Shown here: one piece after another, positions 33,367-43,179 of the stretch
How positions within the stretch are numbered: the stretch's first letter is position 1
Layout: every line of letters starts with the position of its first letter
Source: Lolium rigidum
Taxonomy: Eukaryota; Streptophyta; Magnoliopsida; Poales; Poaceae
NCBI RefSeq assembly: GCF_022539505.1
Contig: NC_061512.1
Location: forward strand, 150,085,962 to 150,149,961
Length of the DNA stretch: 64,000 bases
Reading direction: 5' to 3'
Notes under the pieces: generated by a model
Told to the model about the DNA's origin: nothing
Database searches by the model: none
The model's input: only the letters and a program-made list of their open reading frames with translations
Program-made: the position numbers and the translations under genes

Positions 33367-36267
33367 CTACACGTCTGGAACGGAGGTCACGATGGGAGGC
33401 ACAGCTGCTGCAGGCCCCTTTTTCTTCAGCTTCTTGATGTGCTTCACGAGAGCTTCCAGGGCCTGAATTGCCGATGACGGGAGCAGAGCGTGCTGGAAAA
33501 CCTGCTGGTAGGCGTCCCAGGAGGCGTCGTCGAAGGAGACCAACGGTGCCAGGATGCCAACCACCCTGGCGATCAACTCCTGCACCGCCACGGTACCGTC
33601 GGGGGCGAGGCGTGTCTTCCTCTTGATGGCGAGACGTCCGCTACGTCTTGGGGAGGGCATAGGCTTGGCAGGCCTCCCCTTCTTCTTGGTCAGTGGTGTG
33701 GTAGCGAGCGGCGGCTGTATCGGGACAGCGATATCACCCAGGAAGCCGACGAGGTCAGAGGAGGCATAGTCGTTGCCGCAATTCGTGGCTAGCGAGACCG
33801 GCGCGTGGGGACGAACCTGTGGATCCGCAGGGCTGATGGCGAGGGCTTCTTCTTCAGGGGCGTCCGTGGGATCGTGTCAGGCTTCATTTCCCATCCCAAG
33901 CTGCAGCAGCTCCAGTCGAGCCGTGGTGCCATCCAGGGAATCATCGGAGTGGCGAGTGTCTGCCGGCCCGTCGAGGGGGCCAAGCAAGACAGGCGTTGGT
34001 GTCGTGTGCCTATCCAGCGCCGGAGGCATCAGCTGCGTGGGTGAAGACGGTATGGAGAAGACCTTGGTGGCTGGAGGCTGCTGAGAAGCCTCAAGCCTCT
34101 CCAGGATGGCCACGGCGCGGGCATTCCAGTCGCGCAGAGCCGCAGACTCGGCGAGGATGGGGCGAGCGATGTCGTCGACATACGCGTGCAGCTCGACGCG
34201 GAGCAGGGCAGCTTGCTCAGCCAGCAGGGCCTTCAGCTCCATAGCAGAGAGGCCGGGCGGCGCCAGCGGGTCGCTTGGCAGCGTGGAGTCAACTGCAGGC
34301 TCCTCCATGACCACGTCGTGGCGGCATCTGTGGCTGTCATCGTAGGCATAGCGATGACGCGGTGACCGCGTGCGCTCACGGCGCACCGAGCTAGAAGCGG
34401 GCCAGCGCGAGCCATGAGCACGGGCGTCATGCCGCGCGGCGTCGTCTCCATCGTTGTCGTCGTCCTTGTCGCCACGGCGGCTGCGGAGAGGCCGGGGATG
34501 GTCATTGTTGTTTCCCCAGGGATCACAGTGAGCAAGGGCCGCCGCACAGAGTACCTCCTCGCCGTCTTCGTTCTGGAGAGGAACATGTGGCATCCCATCG
34601 ACGGTAAGGTAGTGCCAGTCGAAAGATACCGGAGTGGGCTTGAAGACGCATGCGTCATTGCTTGAACCGAAGAAGTCCAGATGCGCCATGGAATAGTCTT
34701 CCATCTGGTCGAGGTGGACGAGCACCCGGAAGGTGGTGCCGCGCTTTCTGTCGATTGGCCTGACTTCGTGGACGAATACCTTTGATGCAGGGACGCCGCT
34801 GCCCCGACTGGTGAAGGTGAGCCACACCACCTTTGGGATGGAACTGAGATTGGCCGTCCAAGCCCAGCAATCAAGCGAGCGAGCACTCGTCAGCAGGGCG
34901 GAGCTGTCCGCTAGACGATCGAAGGAGCAGCGCCGAGCGATGATTCTCTCGGCGACTTACGGCGTGTAGCCGTAGGCCGGAACCCCTTCCAAGCAAAGGC
35001 GCATGCGGTAGGACATGGAGGCGCCGAACGCGTGCTCGAGGGGCTGCCATGGCCTGAACTGCAGAAGCGCTCTGTCAGCCTTGATGCGTCCGTGCTGCAG
35101 GACCTCGGAGCAATGGGCCTTGCATACAAAATTGAGGAGGAACTGCACCGGCTGGTGCGGGCAGACGGTGGCGGCGTTGTGGCTGAGGCGGAATTTCTTC
35201 CGGACGGCGCGGTCGATGGCGAGCGCCTGGACCTTCCGGTTGCCGTTGATGACCCAGGAGATGGCTGCGGTCTCCTCCCAGTCCTTCATATCCTTGTCAA
35301 GCTCGATCGAGGTGGCGATGACGATGGTGTCTTCCTCGGGGCGAGTCGCTGCAACACCAATCCCCGTCGTGGCCATGGGAGGCAGCGGAGGGAGAAGCGG
35401 CTGGAGGGGCGGGTCGTGGACAGCAGCAGGAGCGACGACGACCGCGGCCCAGGATCTAGCACCAGGGGCAGCGGGGGAAGAGGAAGGAGGCCTTGGCAGT
35501 GGACGAGAACGAGGATTCTTGGCGGCCCGGTGAGCTTGACGAAGGGGGCAGTGGCGCTCCTTGTGCCCCGAGAGGTTGCAGGAGAGGCACCTAATCTTGT
35601 CTCTGCAGCTTGAGGAGAGGTGGTGATGAGCAGGGGCCAGGCAACGTGCGTAGAGGCCTTCCGTGCGCCTTTTGAAGCGGAGCGCCGCGGCCTGGGAGCT
35701 GCGCGTGGTGGGTGAGGGGCCGCTTGAATGCCCGTCGCGTCGTGGACAGCGCCGATCCGGAACAGTGACCCAGCCCATCGCGTCGGGGAGCAGGGGCGCC
35801 GCGCGGGGAGGGGACGTGCCATGAAGAGCAGCAGTACTTGGGTAGGTCAGGGGAGTTACGATGATGGAGCGGAGCAGCGGGCCATTAATGGCGGCCAGCG
35901 GGGCGGAGGAGATGAGCGTGTGCGGCCCGCCCAGCCCCGCATACGTGTCGATGCTTGAAGGAGAGGCCTTGGCGGAGCACGGGGCAGAGTCTGGGACCTC
36001 CTCGCCGAGGGAGGAGGCGGGGGCTGGATAGCGTGGAGGCGTGGAGCTCGGCGGCGACGGCACCAGATCTCGATCTGGATCGGAGACAAGGGCAGATGCG
36101 TGGAGGAGGCGACGCCTCTCCTCCGAGAGGAACCAGGGCGCTTGGGGAGCGAAGCGGGGTGCTCCAGCGGTCTGGGAGGTCGGGGCGGTGGTGGGAGGAG
36201 GCGAGGGAGACGCTGGCGGCGCGGGGGGTGTGGGGGTCGGCACAGTCGCCTTACCTGGTGGAGACAT
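33367..36267 (-). pseudogene. LINE ORF1: CCHC-knuckle nucleic-acid binding protein
   Basis: ORF1 proteins of plant LINEs bind the element RNA. The likely start is the ATG at 36267 (MSPPGKATVPTP); an upstream in-frame ATG at 36297 also exists. A Pro/Ser-rich N-terminus leads to the zinc knuckle CLSCNLSGHKERHC (about 35590-35550, C-x2-C-x4-H-x4-C). Then comes a region resembling the DUF4283-type fold common in plant LINEs (about 35330-34960). A single in-frame TAA at 34959-34957 interrupts the frame, which then continues open to 33877. A separate-frame piece at 33660-33367 (RRSGRLAIKRKTRLAPDG) is the usual ORF1 tail. Confidence 0.75.
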
Positions 36268-36345
36268 CGCGGTACAGCTCACACGATTAGTCAACATTCA
36301 ATTATCTTTTTCCCAGCATTCAATTATCTTTTTCCAGCATTCATT

Positions 36346-36695
36346 GAAACTTACGAATATTGTTTTCACGGGCTTCCGTACAACACTTTTGTTCCGACAA
36401 GTTTGAAATGTTTTATCGTATTCACAATTGTTTTATCTGCATTTCCTTCTTTAATTAAGGATATCTTTAAATACTCTATAATAAAATTTTAGTTTCACTT
36501 GTTGTCTCCTACTAAATTTACTCTGTAATTTCACTGTGTGCACATGAAACTATTGTTCTTTTTTTTCCTGCCTACTTATTTTATTTTTCTCTGTGACTCT
36601 CTTCTTTAGAAAATTCTTGTGTTCTGCATTCGTAAAAAGTGTGCTGGACTGCATATTTTTGTACCTGAAGGGAAATCGTTTTTAAAATTTGGATG
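36346..36695. other. Interval between LINE and MITE-like element
   Basis: AT-rich, no gene seen. Just to the left of the LINE target copy the string CATTCAATTATCTTTTTCC occurs twice in tandem (36295-36313 and about 36318-36335), so the target region was already a small repeat or was duplicated during insertion. Confidence 0.5.
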
Positions 36696-36708
36696 CTGTG
36701 TTCTAGAT

Positions 36709-37107
36709 GTGTGTTCGGCAGTGATGTTTTGGAACATGGGAGCATATGCTCCCTCTATTTTGAAATTCATCTTACACACATTTTGAATTTTAAAAAAATT
36801 GAAAGGAAAAATTTGCATGTACATCTTCACGTGCTACACGCTCAGAAAGTTGTTTCATAAAAAATGAACTTGTTATGTGACATGTGTAAAAAAGATAAAA
36901 TTGAGTGCTAAAAATAATACTTTTTACAAGATAAATTTTCTCTTTTTTACATAGACCATAAAAAATATTATTTTTTCATGAAACTTGCCGAATTCACATA
37001 TATTATAGAGATGTGCATGTAGAATTTTTTTTCCAAAATTTTTCGACAACTCAAAATATAATTTTTTGATATAGGGAGCATACGCACCCGGGAGCCGAAT
37101 TGAATTT
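36709..37107. mobile_element. MITE-like element, about 0.4 kb
   Basis: Bounded by the 13-bp direct repeat CTGTGTTCTAGAT (36696-36708 and 37108-37120). Near its ends are inverted sequences: GGGAGCATATGCTCCCT on the left and, as complement of the right, GTGCGTATGCTCCCTATA. The interior is very AT-rich with no coding. Possibly a Mutator-type MITE, though the direct repeat is longer than the usual 8-11 bp. Class is uncertain. Confidence 0.6.
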
Positions 37108-37489
37108 CTGTGTTCTAGATATGTTTTGTTTATTCCCCATGCAATATGTATTGCATGCTCCATGCATTGGATTGGCCATTTCCCAAGAGATGAGCATGGT
37201 CAAAGAGACGTGAGCCGGCTTTTGTAGATTGACTTGTTCTATGAATTACCTCCACCGGTCCACCAACCACTGGTTAACCGAAGGAGCAATGTGTCAATGG
37301 GAAATGATGATGACATGTACAAGTCTTCATATTTGACCACCCTCTTGTCGTGAATCTACACTGTAATAAATTCACTAGAGGCTCGTATCCAACCGAGCAA
37401 GCCTTGAAGGGGTCTCTGATTTTGGACTGGCATGGCATGCACGTGCAAACCCTGCTTAATTGACCAGCTGCTGCTGTAGATCTTGTGTG

Positions 37490-37765
37490 TCAAGCAAATT
37501 TTAGGACGAATGGCGGCTGCGGGGTAGCGGGCTGATTGGATGAGTTCTCGTCGTTAGTAGGCTTTGGCGACTGAGGTAGTTCGCTTTCAGTGCGTGGAGA
37601 GGAATTATTCCATATCATTTCATCGATCACAAAGAAAGAGTCGAAGAAGATGGGCAAAGGGTGGACACGGTCGGATTGTAGGTGAACCGCAGCTCCACGG
37701 ACGGCAGTGGCAGGCCAGACGGGCGGTGCCGGCGACGGCGAGTGGATGTAGTCTTCATAGCCCAT
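37490..37765 (-). CDS. Candidate low-copy 91-residue gene, unknown function
   Basis: Starts MGYEDYIHSPSPAPPVWP at 37765 and ends PPFVLKFA with a TGA stop at 37490. No known domain; Pro/Ser-rich ends flank a hydrophobic middle (LPIFFDSFFVIDEMIW). If Harbinger 2 (37800-40289) is removed, a minus-strand TATA box at 40349-40343 would lie about 90 bases upstream of this ATG, a normal plant promoter spacing. It therefore may be a real host gene or the 5' part of one, now with a 2.5 kb element in its leader. It could also be chance or a decayed element. There is no homology evidence in hand. Confidence 0.35.
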   Translation of the reverse strand: MGYEDYIHSPSPAPPVWPATAVRGAAVHLQSDRVHPLPIFFDSFFVIDEMIWNNSSPRTESELPQSPKPTNDENSSNQPATPQPPFVLKFA

Positions 37766-37799
37766 GGTGCAAGATGGCTGGGCAAGGAAAAGACCATAA

Positions 37800-40289
37800 G
37801 AGCATCTCCAGTCGCGTCCCCCAAACCGTCCCCCAAAGGGATTTGGGGCGCGCCGGACAAAAAAAGAGTTCCAGCCGCGTCCCCCAAAGCCCATTTTTGT
37901 CCGGCGCGTCCCGATACGGTGTCCGGCGCCCCGAGCCCGTCCCCGTCCCACAGGGGACGCTCCGGGGACGCCGGACACAACGAAAAGCGAGGCCAACCGA
38001 CGCGGGGCCGACCCGTCAGCGGCACAGGGAAAATTCGCCTCATACTCCCGCCAAATCCCGCCGCTCCCGCCAAATCGCGCCTATACCGCCGCGCACAGGC
38101 CTCCCAAAACATATCCCGCCGCCGATTCATTTCTCCTATCCCGCCGATTTCTTTCTCCCTCCCGCCGTCCACCCGCCGCCGCTACCCTCTCCCCATTCCA
38201 TGGCGCCGCCGACAGCCCCCAAAACGATGGCGAAGAAAGCGGCCAAGAAGCCGCCGGGCAATGCGATGATAGGGGCGAAAGCGCCGTTCGCGAAGCCGCG
38301 GAAGGCGCCGGCTGCGAAGAAGAAGCCTGAAGGAATGACCGAAGATCAATGGCAGCCAGATTGCACTCGCGCCGGAAGCTATCGACGGCGGAGCGGAAAG
38401 GACGGAGGGCGGTGAAGCTGGAGAAGAAGGCTCGGGCGGCGCGCCGCGCACCAGCACGTAATGGCCGGGTGTATCGCCGCCACCAACGCGAGCCCATGGA
38501 GTACGTCCATGCCGGTGTACGTTCCCGGAGTGATCTCTCCGTCGCAAGCCGCCTTCTACAACGACGGCCCCTCCGCCACTCCCGGGTGCGTGACGCCTAA
38601 CTTGTCGCCGCACTACCGGGATGCGCTGCCGCACGGCGGCTTCAACCCCAACAACCTCTACTCCCCGGCGTACGAGCAGCGCGAGCCGGGACCCGGTCCG
38701 GACGGCGACCCTTTCACCGGCCGCAGGGGTCCGCTCGAATACGACGGCGCCGGTGCTGAGGAGGGACGACGGGGTTGAGGAGGAGGACGACGAGGAAGAG
38801 GAGGGGGTGGAGGACGACGAGGAGGACGACGATGAGGACGAAGAGGGCGGCGACGAAGAGGACGACGAGGGTGCCGGTGACGATGATCTCGTGGAGGTAG
38901 ACGCGGACGGCGTGAGGACGAAGAAGAAGAAGAAGAAGAAGAAGGCGTCGGGCACACGAGGCCCGAAGTGGACGCCTCTGGAAGATCTTTGTCTGTGCGA
39001 GTCGTGGGCGACGGTGAGCCATGACTCCATCATCGGCGCCAACCAAAAAGGCGGGAAGTATTGGGCGAGGATCAAGGCCGAGTTCGATGAGCGCAAGCTC
39101 ATCAACAGCGACTACCGAAAGTGACAATGAAGAGGAGCCAAAAGGAAATGTCGACGCGATGGGCCATCATCCAGGCGTCGGTGAACTCCTTCCATGGGTA
39201 CCATCACGACTTAGAGACCAGAGGCGACAGCGGCGCCGACGTCGCCCAACTGGTACGACTGTTTCTTCCATAATCCGTAGCGCCCACATTGTGTTCGATG
39301 AAATGACTCTGCTTCCTTTGGTTAGTTTGATCGGGCCATGGATTTGTACGCCAAGAACTCGGAAGGTCACAAGTCTTTCGTGCTCATGCATTGCTATGGC
39401 AAGCTCAAAATGAATGAGAAATGGCGGCCGACGCGCTTGTCGCTGTCCAAGGGGAAGGACGCCATTGATCCGGACGCGCCGCCGGCAACTTCGACAGGGC
39501 GTCCCATCGGCAACAAGGCTGCCAAGGCCGCCTTGGCCGACGCTGCGTCGTCTGAGAAGACGCAGGCGTCGATCACGAAATGCCTCGCCGACGTCTCCTC
39601 GACCTTTATCTCCCGCGACAAGAAGGCCGACCAAAGGTGGGCCGAGCTGCTCAAGAGGCAAGAGTAGAAGCTGGAGCTCAAGAAACGCAGGGACGACATG
39701 TCCCCGCCGAGAACGTCGACGGAGGGAATGTCTCCCCGGACGCGAGCGGCGCACAACTTCTTCAAAGGCCGGATCCTCGACGACATCGAAGCCAAAATGG
39801 CGGCGGCGGACGCGGCGGCCCCGGAAGCGGCATCGGCATCGGCGGCAGCGGCAGCGCAGCAAGAGCAGGCTGACGCGTCTTCTATCGCTACACCTGCGTC
39901 GGCCTCCGCGTCGGCGACGGAGCGGACGCACCATGCACGAGGAACAGGGCAGATCGCGACGAGGTCGTCGTGCTCGACGGGCCTGCGTCGACTCGGGACA
40001 CGACGACGTCGACCAACCCCTTCCCCTTCTTCTAATTTGCATGCACCACCGGTCTGTAATATGATCGCGCGCCCGGTACTTTGATCGATCGCCGCTACTC
40101 CGATCGCGACGAATCGGCGGGAACGATCTCTTTTGAATGCATCTATTTGAATTTCTGATTGGGGCGGCGTTTGGGGGACGCGGCTGGGGAGCGACGTCCC
40201 CCAAACGCGGCACGAACAAAACACGTCCCCCAAACGCTCGATCCGGCGCGGTTTGGGGGACGGTTTGGGGGACGCGACTGGAGATGCTC
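37800..40289 (+). mobile_element. PIF/Harbinger-type element 2
   Basis: 2490 bp between TAA duplications (37797-37799 and 40290-40292). Its terminal inverted repeats are at least 38 bp and perfect, starting GAGCATCTCCAGTCGCG. It carries a Myb-like ORF1 gene (38200-about 39900) and no DDE transposase, so it is a deletion derivative. Confidence 0.92.
38200..39900 (+). pseudogene. Myb/trihelix-like ORF1 protein of Harbinger 2
   Basis: The start at 38200 (MAPPTAPKTMAKKAAKK) follows a CT-rich leader. A basic N-terminus changes frame near 38370, then a Pro/Tyr-rich part (SPHYRDALPHGGFNPNNLYS) changes frame near 38760 into a long acidic run and a basic patch of eight lysines. The Myb-like domain is at 38960-39115 (KWTPLEDLCLCESWATVS, NQKGGKYWARIKAEF). 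A frame change near 39118 and a likely GT-AG intron (39253-39325) follow. The C-terminal part (AMDLYAKNSEGHKSFVLMH to RAAHNFFKGRILDDIEAKMA) is the NAM-associated type and has one in-frame TAG at 39665-39667, probably from a CAG. It is not functional as read. Confidence 0.75.
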
Positions 40290-40342
40290 TAAGGGCGGCT
40301 CGAAAATGATCTAGTGCGACCTGAATGAGGGGCGAACAGCTC

Positions 40343-40349
40343 CTATATA
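40343..40349 (-). promoter_or_regulatory. Candidate TATA box of the low-copy gene
   Basis: Minus-strand TATATAG in the context CGCATATATAGGAGC, in the unique sequence between Harbinger 2 and the LINE-like retroposon. It points toward the 91-residue frame across the Harbinger insertion. Confidence 0.35.
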
Positions 40350-40410
40350 TGCGATGGTTATCATTGGAATCGGCTGGAACGCAACATCACTCACAACAAT
40401 AGCCGGAATG

Positions 40411-41843
40411 GGTGTTACTGTACCACTGCATGGACGAAAAACGTTTCGTCCCTGGGCTCCCGCGAGGCCCAGGGCGAAACCCTAAATCGCCGCGGCCGCC
40501 GAGCTCTTCTCCCCCTCCCCCGCTTCGCCGCCGCCAGGAGGGCGCCGCCGGGCGAAGCTTGGGGGCGCCGGCGGCGGCGGGGCACCTTTCCCCTCCTCGC
40601 GGTGTCGCCGGCGCGGGCGGTCTCGTCGCGAAGGGGCGCGACGCTGGCGGGGCGTGGCGGCGCGGCTGCTCCGGCGGCGGCATGGTGGCTCTGTGTGCTG
40701 GGCGCACTCAGGGCGGCGGTGGCTCCAGCGGAGGCGTCTGCGGTGCTGGGCGGCGCGAGCTCGGCCGGCGGCGGAATCTGGGCGTCGAGCACGGCGGCGC
40801 GACCTTCGGCGGCCACGGCCGGGCGGGCCGGCGGTGGCAAGGCCTTCAGGGATGGAGCAGGGCGAGGCGTGGGCTGGGTGGCCTCCCTGGCCGCCCTGCG
40901 TGCGGGTTGGGGCAGGGGCCCCGGGCCCTGCAAGGCCTAGTTCGCCCCCAGATCTGGTACCCGGCGGCCATGGTGGCCGGCGGCTGCCTCTCTGGCCTTC
41001 CTTGAGGTTTGTAGGTCGAACCTCGCGGCGGTGTTACTTTCTTCCCTCGGTGCTGCAGCGGGCAGGGTTGGGATGCCGGGGCGGCGGCCCTGGAAGGGGG
41101 GAGCTATTTGGTTGGCGGGCGAGCCAGTAGCTCTGGTGCTGGTCGGTGCCATGGTCGTGGGGGCGACGTGGTACTCGCGAGTCGAGTGGTGTGGGGTGTA
41201 GATGGCGGAGAGGTTGCCAAGGGGAAACCTTTGCCCCTCGGGCCACGGCGGCGGCGGCGGCGTCCGCGGACGGCGTTCCCTTGTTGAAGGCGCCGTGAGG
41301 CCATCCTCCGTCCCTCTACTTCGTCCGGGTGAAAACCCAAGATCCTCAGATCGGGTGGTGGCGGCACTCCGGTGTCGTGCTCTTCTTAAAGACACCGTCT
41401 TGGAGCCCACAGCGCGAGGCTCACCGATGGTTGTGACGGAGGTGATTCTTCGGCGATCTTCGGCAAGGCTTGCTCCGTGCCCTTCCCTTGTCGAGCTTCC
41501 TTGGCGCTGCTCTTCGGTTTGCGAGCAACATGGGTCGGTCCCCGGTGGTGGTCGGCTTCCGGTGGCATCTCTGCGACGGAGGAGTTTTGTTGAGGCGCGC
41601 GTGAAAATGGCTCGCTCTCGAGTGAGCTCCGGCCCGACACTGTAGACTCCTTTTCTTCTCCGAGTCCTCGTAGGTGCTTTGGCTGAGCCTATTGGTCGCG
41701 CTTCCGGTTGTAGCTTCTTCGGTAGTTCGTGTGGGTGTGTGGTGTCGTTCTGTAAGCTGGATCCAGCACTTTGTATCGTTCTCGCCGTTGATGGCTTTGT
41801 TAATTCAAAGTTGGGCACTTGAGTGCCTTTTATCTAAAAACCG
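40411..41843 (+). mobile_element. Non-autonomous LINE-like retroposon, GC-rich
   Basis: 1433 bp flanked by the 12-bp duplication ATAGCCGGAATG (40399-40410 and 41844-41855). The 5' part is extremely GC-rich (AAACCCTAAATCGCCGC onward). The 3' end (GTATCGTTCTCGCCGTTGAT, GGCTTTGTTAATTCAAAG, ending TATCTAAAAACCG) resembles 3' ends of grass LINEs. No reverse transcriptase is present. Overlapping open frames in many phases on both strands are a base-composition effect. I read it as a LINE derivative with its coding region lost, moved by a helper. Confidence 0.7.
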
Positions 41844-41855
41844 ATAGCCGGAATG

Positions 41856-42053
41856 CGATGCTTTTCAAGGTCCAAATATCCTCCGCGGGACACGGGCCTT
41901 AAGCGTAGAAGAGATTGTTATCTGTTTGGATTATGTGAGCTGAGCGGGATCATAACTTATCCACCTCGGCGGTAGACCCACACCCTGTTCACCGAAAACA
42001 GGATTCACCTCATATCCACATCGTGGTGGGACCCATAACTGGTCCAATTCAGC
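41856..42053. other. Interval between retroposon and Harbinger 3
   Basis: No gene. The string TTGTTATCTGTTTGGATTAT with the 11 bases that follow (41915-41945) recurs with two mismatches at 43111-43141 on the other side of Harbinger 3. Confidence 0.6.
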
Positions 42054-42056
42054 TTA

Positions 42057-43070
42057 GGGCATCTCCAAAGGGGTGATGTATTTTGGACGCCTAAAATGTC
42101 CGCACGCGTCCTCTTGTGTCGGTCTAAATGGTCGAAATCGACCGCGCATCCGTTTGCGTCGGAGGTGGCTCCAGCGGCACGACGTATATTTTTCCATTTT
42201 CATTTGTTTCAACATAAAAACATAATTAACATGGTAAAAGAAAGGAAAATAAAATTAAAAAAACATAAGAACGGCTGCACCTACTGGTCGTCGTTATCGT
42301 TGTCGATCACGACGAGCTGCGGTACCGGCCACGACAAGTTGGCAAGCGGCGGAACATACGCCGGTGCCGCCAGCAGTGGTGGAGGTGGAGCAGCCCACGC
42401 CGGTGGTGGCGGTTGAGCAGCCCAGGCCGGTGGTGGAGGTTGAGCAACCCACTCCGGTGGTGGTGGTGGCACAGCCCACGCCGGTGGCGGAGGTTGAGCA
42501 GCCCACGCCGGTGGTAGAGGTGGAGGCCCCCACGGGTTGTACGGCGTCCAGTTCGTGTGCATGAGCCGCGCCACGTTGACGGTCAGCGGCACCCTGTGCG
42601 TCTGTTCCGCCTTCTTGGTGCCGCTGTCGGACACCTCGAAGTCGTTCTTCTTCTTCCCCATGGTGTTGCGGTGGCGCGCGGCGGTGGTGGGAGTGGAGGT
42701 GTCCGTGGTGTGGGCGATGTCGGTCGACTTTTAAGGCCGGCCGTGCGCGGGGCACGATGACATTGAAGGCGGAGCAGAAGCCCAGCCGCCGCCCGCCAGT
42801 GTGCGCAGAAGAGGAAACCGCGACATTGATGGCGATGACCGCGGAAGCGATACCCTCGATACAGCCCTATGACTCGCTACCAGGCGGTCCCGGTGGAAAA
42901 GCGAGCGGTCACTTGGGGCGTCCGCCCAGCGTCCGTCGCGACGCACCCTAGGCGCAAATATGAGCCACGTTTGTGTCGCTGCGGACGGCCCGGTCACTAT
43001 GCGTCGCCCTGCTGGACCTGATTCCTGACGCATTTTCGGCGACCATTTGCGTCGGCCCGTGGAGATGCCC
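42057..43070 (-). mobile_element. PIF/Harbinger-type element 3, deletion derivative
   Basis: 1014 bp between TTA duplications (42054-42056 and 43071-43073), with ends GGGCATCTCCA and TGGAGATGCCC. A minus-strand frame at 42661-42281 (MGKKKNDFEVSDSGTKKAEQ, then a Pro/Trp-rich repeat) may be the start of an ORF1-type gene, truncated by the end of the element. No transposase. Confidence 0.8.
42376..42525. repeat. 27-bp minisatellite coding a 9-residue Pro/Trp repeat
   Basis: Five full units (42376-42402, -42429, -42456, -42483, -42510) and a partial one. On the minus strand each unit codes a variant of PPPPAWAAQ. Substitutions between units are mostly silent or conservative, suggesting it was once translated. 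Confidence 0.85.
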
Positions 43071-43179
43071 TTAGTACAAGATGGGAGTCTCAGCCCCCAA
43101 CCTCAGCCCCTTGTTATCCATTTGGATTATGTGAGCTGAGCTACCATAAACTACTAGAAAAAGAGCTATAGATAGATAC

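Larger units (their letters stand above)
19697..36328 (-). mobile_element. LINE (non-LTR retrotransposon), split by element B
   Basis: A minus-strand LINE of about 6.9 kb once the 9.7 kb element B is removed. Flanking copies of TTTTTCCAGCATTCATT (19680-19696 and 36329-36345) form a 17-bp target duplication, so the insertion appears full length. Order along the minus strand: 5' end at 36328, ORF1 with a CCHC knuckle (36267-33367), ORF2 with endonuclease, reverse transcriptase and a zinc-binding C-terminus (about 23400-19835), and a short 3' UTR. No long poly-A tract is visible at the 3' end. The coding regions are broken, so the element is old. Confidence 0.85.

Noticed and set aside
35015..36492. 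Plus-strand open frames opposite LINE ORF1
   Set aside because: Shadows of the GC-rich ORF1 coding strand, which carries the CCHC knuckle.
37564..38415. 283-codon plus-strand frame crossing the left end of Harbinger 2
   Set aside because: It crosses an element boundary and has no domain; only the last part after 38200 belongs to the Harbinger gene.
40412..41818. Open frames of 100-290 residues in all phases
   Set aside because: High GC content removes stop codons by chance; no frame shows domain text or plausible start context.
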